Made by a program: the position numbers and the translations under genes
Notes under the pieces: model-generated
Told to the model about the DNA's origin: nothing
Databases searched by the model: none
What the model saw: only the letters and a program-made list of their open reading frames with translations
Shown: piece by piece, positions 6,720-8,404 of the stretch
Layout of the letters: every line of letters starts with the position of its first letter
Numbering within the stretch: position 1 is the first letter of the stretch
Assembly (NCBI GenBank): GCA_030613915.1
Contig: JAUWKY010000077.1
Span: 1-8,404 of the forward strand
Direction: 5' to 3'
Origin: Syntrophobacterales bacterium
Lineage (GTDB): Bacteria > Desulfobacterota > Syntrophobacteria > BM002
DNA: 8,404 bases

Positions 6720-6911
6720 TAGCCCGGATGTTTCATGAATTGCTGTGGCGAGACCGTGGAGAGGTCTGTGCCACCGGGCAATCCCGCGGTACCGCGGGAT
6801 TGGATCTGAGGCGTACTTGAACACTACGTCGCAGGGTCCAACACCCGAGGACGCCCGGAAGGACGGTCATATCCGCGGTCGCAGCAGGCCATTCATGAAA
6901 TATCCGGGCTA
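6720..6911. mobile_element. MITE-like non-autonomous element with 21-bp terminal inverted repeats
   Basis: The left end TAGCCCGGATGTTTCATGAA+T (6720-6740) and the right end ATTCATGAAATATCCGGGCT+A (6891-6911) are inverted copies matching at 20 of 21 positions. Weaker similarity continues inward for about 20 bases. Both ends terminate in TA, which would suit a TA-targeting (Tc1/mariner, IS630-type) transposase, although that assignment is inference. The interior holds a small AGACC/GGTCT stem (6751-6767) and a 24-bp perfect palindrome (6779-6802), and no coding frame of its own. It is GC-rich compared with the flanking DNA. The element lies 35 bases upstream of the zinc-ribbon ribosome site. 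Confidence 0.72.
6779..6802. repeat. 24-bp perfect palindrome
   Basis: The half-site CAATCCCGCGGT is followed directly by its exact complement ACCGCGGGATTG, centred at 6790/6791. There is no loop, so it forms either a tight cruciform or a symmetric protein site. It lies inside the MITE-like element. Confidence 0.9.
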
Positions 6912-6937
6912 AGAACAGTGGCCTAAAAGTTGAGCTT

Positions 6938-6966
6938 CTTTTAACTTAATCTCTAGGGTTTGTCAA
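6938..6966 (-). promoter_or_regulatory. Putative sigma70-type promoter, leftward, for zinc-ribbon gene and queD
   Basis: On the minus strand TTGACA (6966-6961, a full -35 match) is followed after exactly 17 bases by TAAAAG (6943-6938, 4 of 6 to the -10 consensus). Transcription would start near 6930 and run left through the MITE-like element before the zinc-ribbon start at 6671, giving a leader of about 260 bases. Confidence 0.5.
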
Positions 6967-6973
6967 CGCAGCA

Positions 6974-6992
6974 GGGACGCCGGGGGCGTCCC
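6974..6992. repeat. GC-rich hairpin GGGACGCC-GGG-GGCGTCCC
   Basis: An 8-bp perfect stem with a 3-base loop. No T-run follows on either strand, so it is not a convincing intrinsic terminator. It lies just upstream of the leftward promoter and could be a REP-like unit. Confidence 0.6.
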
Positions 6993-7013
6993 GTCAGTCG
7001 TTAGAAAATGCAG

Positions 7014-7067
7014 AGCGCATAGCGCCAAGCGCATAGCGTCTCTCAATTAGAGATGCGCTTTGCGCAT
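7014..7067. repeat. AGCGCATAGCG direct repeats with inverted copies
   Basis: AGCGCATAGCG occurs twice with a 14-base period (7014-7024 and 7028-7038). Its core returns inverted as ATGCGCT (7053-7059) and TGCGCAT (7061-7067). TCTCT (7039-7043) and AGAGA (7049-7053) close an inner hairpin around CAATT, so the whole unit can fold as a long imperfect hairpin. The rest of 6912-7190 shows no gene. Confidence 0.65.
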
Positions 7068-7190
7068 GAGTACAACTGACCACGGACGAAGGCTGCCTCC
7101 TGATTGGGGTAAAACTCATGATCTGCCAAATTTTACTTCCTTTGCGGCCCAATCCCCCTCTAGCTTTATGATGGCCTCCGGTTTTTTCGG

Positions 7191-7219
7191 TTGACAATAG
7201 GGCCGCTGTTGAGTATGAA
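7191..7219 (+). promoter_or_regulatory. Promoter of the tRNA-Met gene
   Basis: TTGACA (7191-7196), a 17-base spacer, then TATGAA (7214-7219). Both hexamers fit sigma70 well, and the start would fall about 7-12 bases further on, shortly before the tRNA at 7233. Confidence 0.75.
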
Positions 7220-7232
7220 ACCCCTACATTGT

Positions 7233-7309
7233 GGCGGTGTAGCTCAGCAGGTCAGAGCATGCGGCTCATATCCGCAGTGTCCGGGGTTCAAGTCCCTGCA
7301 CCGCCACCA
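7233..7309 (+). tRNA. tRNA-Met (anticodon CAT), elongator type
   Basis: A 77-nt cloverleaf with encoded CCA. The acceptor stem is GGCGGTG (7233-7239) with CACCGCC (7299-7305), followed by ACCA. The D arm is GCTC...GAGC. The anticodon stem TGCGG/CCGCA closes the loop CTCATAT, so the anticodon is CAT. The T arm is CGGGG-TTCAAGT-CCCTG with one G-U pair. The paired first base of the acceptor stem (G1-C72) argues against the initiator, and the stem and T-arm sequences resemble elongator Met more than the lysidine-modified tRNA-Ile2, although CAT alone does not exclude Ile2. The gene has its own promoter and terminator, so it is a single-gene transcription unit. Confidence 0.95.
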
Positions 7310-7320
7310 AACTAGATAAA

Positions 7321-7344
7321 AAAATCAGTACCGACGCTGATTTT
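7321..7344. repeat. Small A/T-rich hairpin after the tRNA
   Basis: AAAATCAG (7321-7328) pairs perfectly with CTGATTTT (7337-7344) across the 8-base loop TACCGACG. Read on the minus strand the stem runs into a longer T-tract (CTGATTTTTTT), so it could act as a weak leftward terminator protecting the tRNA gene. Confidence 0.5.
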
Positions 7345-7390
7345 AGGGGAACAGCACAAACTACACATTTGTGCTGTTCCCTTTGTCTTT
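7345..7390 (+). terminator. Strong intrinsic terminator of the tRNA-Met unit
   Basis: GGGAACAGCACAAA (7347-7360) pairs perfectly over 14 bp with TTTGTGCTGTTCCC (7368-7381) around the loop CTACACA. One G-U and one A-T pair extend it outward. The tail TTTGTCTTT follows directly. Confidence 0.88.
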
Positions 7391-7541
7391 ATGTCCCGAA
7401 GGAGAGCAGAACAAACCTACAGCTATAACTATTTAATATTATTAGATTAAGGAATGTTGACCAAAACAACTCTATGCGAGCCTTGGAAGGCCGAGAATGT
7501 TCAATCCAGAGATTTTCTTTGGGGCCAATGAGATTTTTCCC
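7391..7541. other. Intergenic stretch without a recognisable gene
   Basis: The DNA is AT-rich between the tRNA terminator and the ihfA promoter. A 25-codon frame beginning ATGTTGACC at 7454 has a purine run (AAGGA) only next to its start and no family resemblance; I do not call it. Confidence 0.5.
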
Positions 7542-7570
7542 TTGAATTATTCAAAATTATCCTGTATTTA
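7542..7570 (+). promoter_or_regulatory. Putative promoter of the IHF-like gene
   Basis: TTGAAT (7542-7547), 17 bases, then TATTTA (7565-7570), about 60 bases before the ATG at 7632. Each hexamer matches the consensus at most positions, but the region is AT-rich, so chance is possible. Confidence 0.4.
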
Positions 7571-7631
7571 CTAGATTAGTCCAGCCAGAGAGGGAAGTCG
7601 ATCAAGGAACTTGAGGAGGGGGGAGTCAGCT

Positions 7632-7916
7632 ATGACGTTAACGAAGGCGCATATTGTAGAAAATCTGTTTGCAAAAAACATCTTCACCAAAAGCGAGTGC
7701 GCAGAGATAGTCGAAACTCTCTTCGAGATGGTTAAGAAAACCTTAGGGGAGGGCGAGGACGTCCTGATCAGCGGTTTTGGTAAATTCAGTGTGAAGGAGA
7801 AGAACCAGAGGCGCGGCCGTAACCCCCAGACCGGCAATCCCATTATGCTCTCACCGCGGAAGGTAGTCACCTTCAAGTGTTCCGGTGTTTTGCGACATAA
7901 AATCAACAGCCGCTAA
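7632..7916 (+). CDS. ihfA: Integration host factor alpha-like DNA-binding protein (HU/IHF family)
   Basis: This 94-residue protein belongs to the HU/IHF family, dimeric nucleoid proteins that bend DNA by inserting a proline from each beta arm. Two N-terminal helices (about 3-38) carry the usual LTKAHIVENLF start. GFGKFSV (48-54) is the conserved turn, and RRGRNPQTG (60-68) is the arm tip with intercalating Pro65. VVTFKCSGVLRHKIN (78-92) is the C-terminal strand and helix. The TLTKA start and the FK-S-VL--KIN ending favour IHF alpha over HU or IHF beta, but subunit type is less certain than family. The ATG at 7632 follows GGGAG (7621-7625) in a long purine-rich run, at a 6-base gap. It stands alone: neither pheT nor a MerR-type gene, frequent ihfA neighbours, is present in the window. 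No clear terminator follows. Confidence 0.9.
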   Translation: MTLTKAHIVENLFAKNIFTKSECAEIVETLFEMVKKTLGEGEDVLISGFGKFSVKEKNQRRGRNPQTGNPIMLSPRKVVTFKCSGVLRHKINSR

Positions 7917-8256
7917 AACTTGACCCTCTGTCTGTGGACGGGAGAACCGCGACTCTACCTGTATCTATTTTCTTCTTCCTACCTGCTCGCTGAATTTCGC
8001 CAAAATTGTGCGCTCACCTTCATGCTAAAGTTGCCAGGCGGTCCGGTTTCAGCAGCAGGTCTAAAGCCTCCTCCGTACTACGCACGAGAATATCTCCGGC
8101 CAGAAGAGACTATGTAAAGGTTTAGACCTCTTTGGTCCACCCTGGCTTGCTCCTCCTTTCCTATCCAAATTCGAAATCCGAAAACGCCTATTAACTTAGC
8201 TCCGCAAAAATCTCCTCTCCCCTTGGAAACTATGTCACATTTCGCCGAACCCGTCA
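7917..8256. other. Intergenic region without a convincing gene
   Basis: The plus-strand frame 7920-8117 (TTG start, no ribosome site, 65 residues) looks non-coding. On the minus strand 8109-8020 is open for 29 codons with a protein-like stretch (DILVRSTEEALDLLLKPDRL) but no good start codon, and a TAG lies directly upstream; it could be a gene remnant. A 9-bp inverted repeat, AGGTCTAAA (8057-8065) and TTTAGACCT (8121-8129), encloses part of it. A CAAATTCGAAATCCGAAA motif lies at 8166-8183. Confidence 0.5.
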
Positions 8257-8334
8257 TTCCGGACGAGCTCCGCTTCGCGGAGCGAGATCCGGAACCCAGT
8301 GAATGTTCAATGACGTCATTTGGTGTCTGGTTCC
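8257..8334. repeat. REP-like palindromic unit with overlapping second inverted repeat
   Basis: TTCCGGA (8257-8263) and TCCGGAA (8288-8294) enclose an inner hairpin GCTCCGC-TTC-GCGGAGC (8267-8283). The right part then shares GGAACCCAG (8291-8299) with CTGGTTCC (8327-8334), an inverted pair with one bulged base. Between them sits AATGACGTCATT, a perfect 12-bp palindrome (8309-8320). CGTCATT occurs at both 8252-8258 and 8314-8320. This style is typical of dispersed intergenic REP elements in proteobacteria. Confidence 0.7.
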
Positions 8335-8347
8335 CCGCCTATATTTG

Positions 8348-8359
8348 TGCCATATGGCA
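8348..8359. repeat. 12-bp perfect palindrome TGCCATATGGCA
   Basis: A perfect dyad close to the right edge of the window, 13 bases after the REP-like unit. It may be an operator for a gene beyond the edge, or chance; no gene is visible here. Confidence 0.35.
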
Positions 8360-8404
8360 TTGACGAAACTATGGTAATTATGATGGTTGTTACGTCTCCC
8401 TCTG

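Noticed and set aside
6672..6824. N-terminal extension of the zinc-ribbon protein from ATG 6824
   Set aside because: Most of it would be encoded by the inverted-repeat element, and AAGGAG precedes the TTG at 6671 at ideal spacing.
6994..7197. 67-codon minus-strand frame
   Set aside because: It runs through the GCGCAT repeats and tRNA promoter region, has no ribosome site and no recognisable protein features.
7920..8117. 65-codon plus-strand frame after ihfA
   Set aside because: TTG start without a ribosome site; composition looks random.
8152..8159. AAAGGAGG on the minus strand as a ribosome site for a small gene
   Set aside because: The only nearby start (GTG, about 11 bases on) opens a 20-codon frame with no protein-like pattern.

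Overview
The window looks like a chromosomal piece of a Gram-negative bacterium, most likely a Desulfobacterota (deltaproteobacterial) lineage. That is an inference from gene content and order: the 3' end of carB, then a B. subtilis-type purF with Fe-S cysteines, then a KpsF/GutQ-type arabinose-5-phosphate isomerase used for the lipopolysaccharide sugar KDO, and further on a stand-alone IHF-alpha-like gene. The genes are housekeeping in character. I see no phage, CRISPR or defence cassette.

Layout, left to right. Positions 1-231 hold the end of carB, broken by an in-frame TGA at 148-150 after which CarB-like sequence continues. Positions 232-485 are AT-rich and repetitive, with an imperfect inverted repeat and a tandem 9-10 bp repeat that runs up to the purF ribosome binding site. 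Then comes a rightward run of four genes with gaps of 49, 55 and 87 bases: purF (486-1925), kdsD/kpsF (1975-2988), a DapA-fold protein that lacks the family's catalytic residues (3044-3982), and a multi-spanning M48 metalloprotease with a C-terminal TPR domain (4070-5911). This run meets a leftward pair tail to tail with a 4-base overlap: queD (5908-6297), preceded by a small five-cysteine-pair zinc-ribbon protein with a Pro-Glu tail (6342-6671).

Upstream of the zinc-ribbon gene lies a 192-bp MITE-like element (6720-6911) with near-perfect 21-bp terminal inverted repeats ending in TA and a 24-bp perfect palindrome inside. A consensus-like leftward promoter (6938-6966) sits just outside it, so the element may lie in the 5' leader of the zinc-ribbon/queD transcript. 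After more hairpin repeats comes a self-contained tRNA-Met unit: promoter 7191-7219, tRNA 7233-7309, strong intrinsic terminator 7345-7390. An IHF alpha-like gene (7632-7916) follows behind its own probable promoter. The last ~490 bases have no convincing gene and hold REP-like palindromes.

Functionally the genes cover nucleotide synthesis (carB, purF), envelope sugar synthesis (kdsD), membrane proteolysis (M48-TPR), the queuosine precursor pathway (queD), translation (tRNA-Met) and nucleoid architecture (ihfA). The most interesting points are the carB stop codon, the DapA-like protein without its active site, the M48-TPR fusion, and the mobile element between a promoter and its probable gene. 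None of these amounts to a clearly new multi-gene system.
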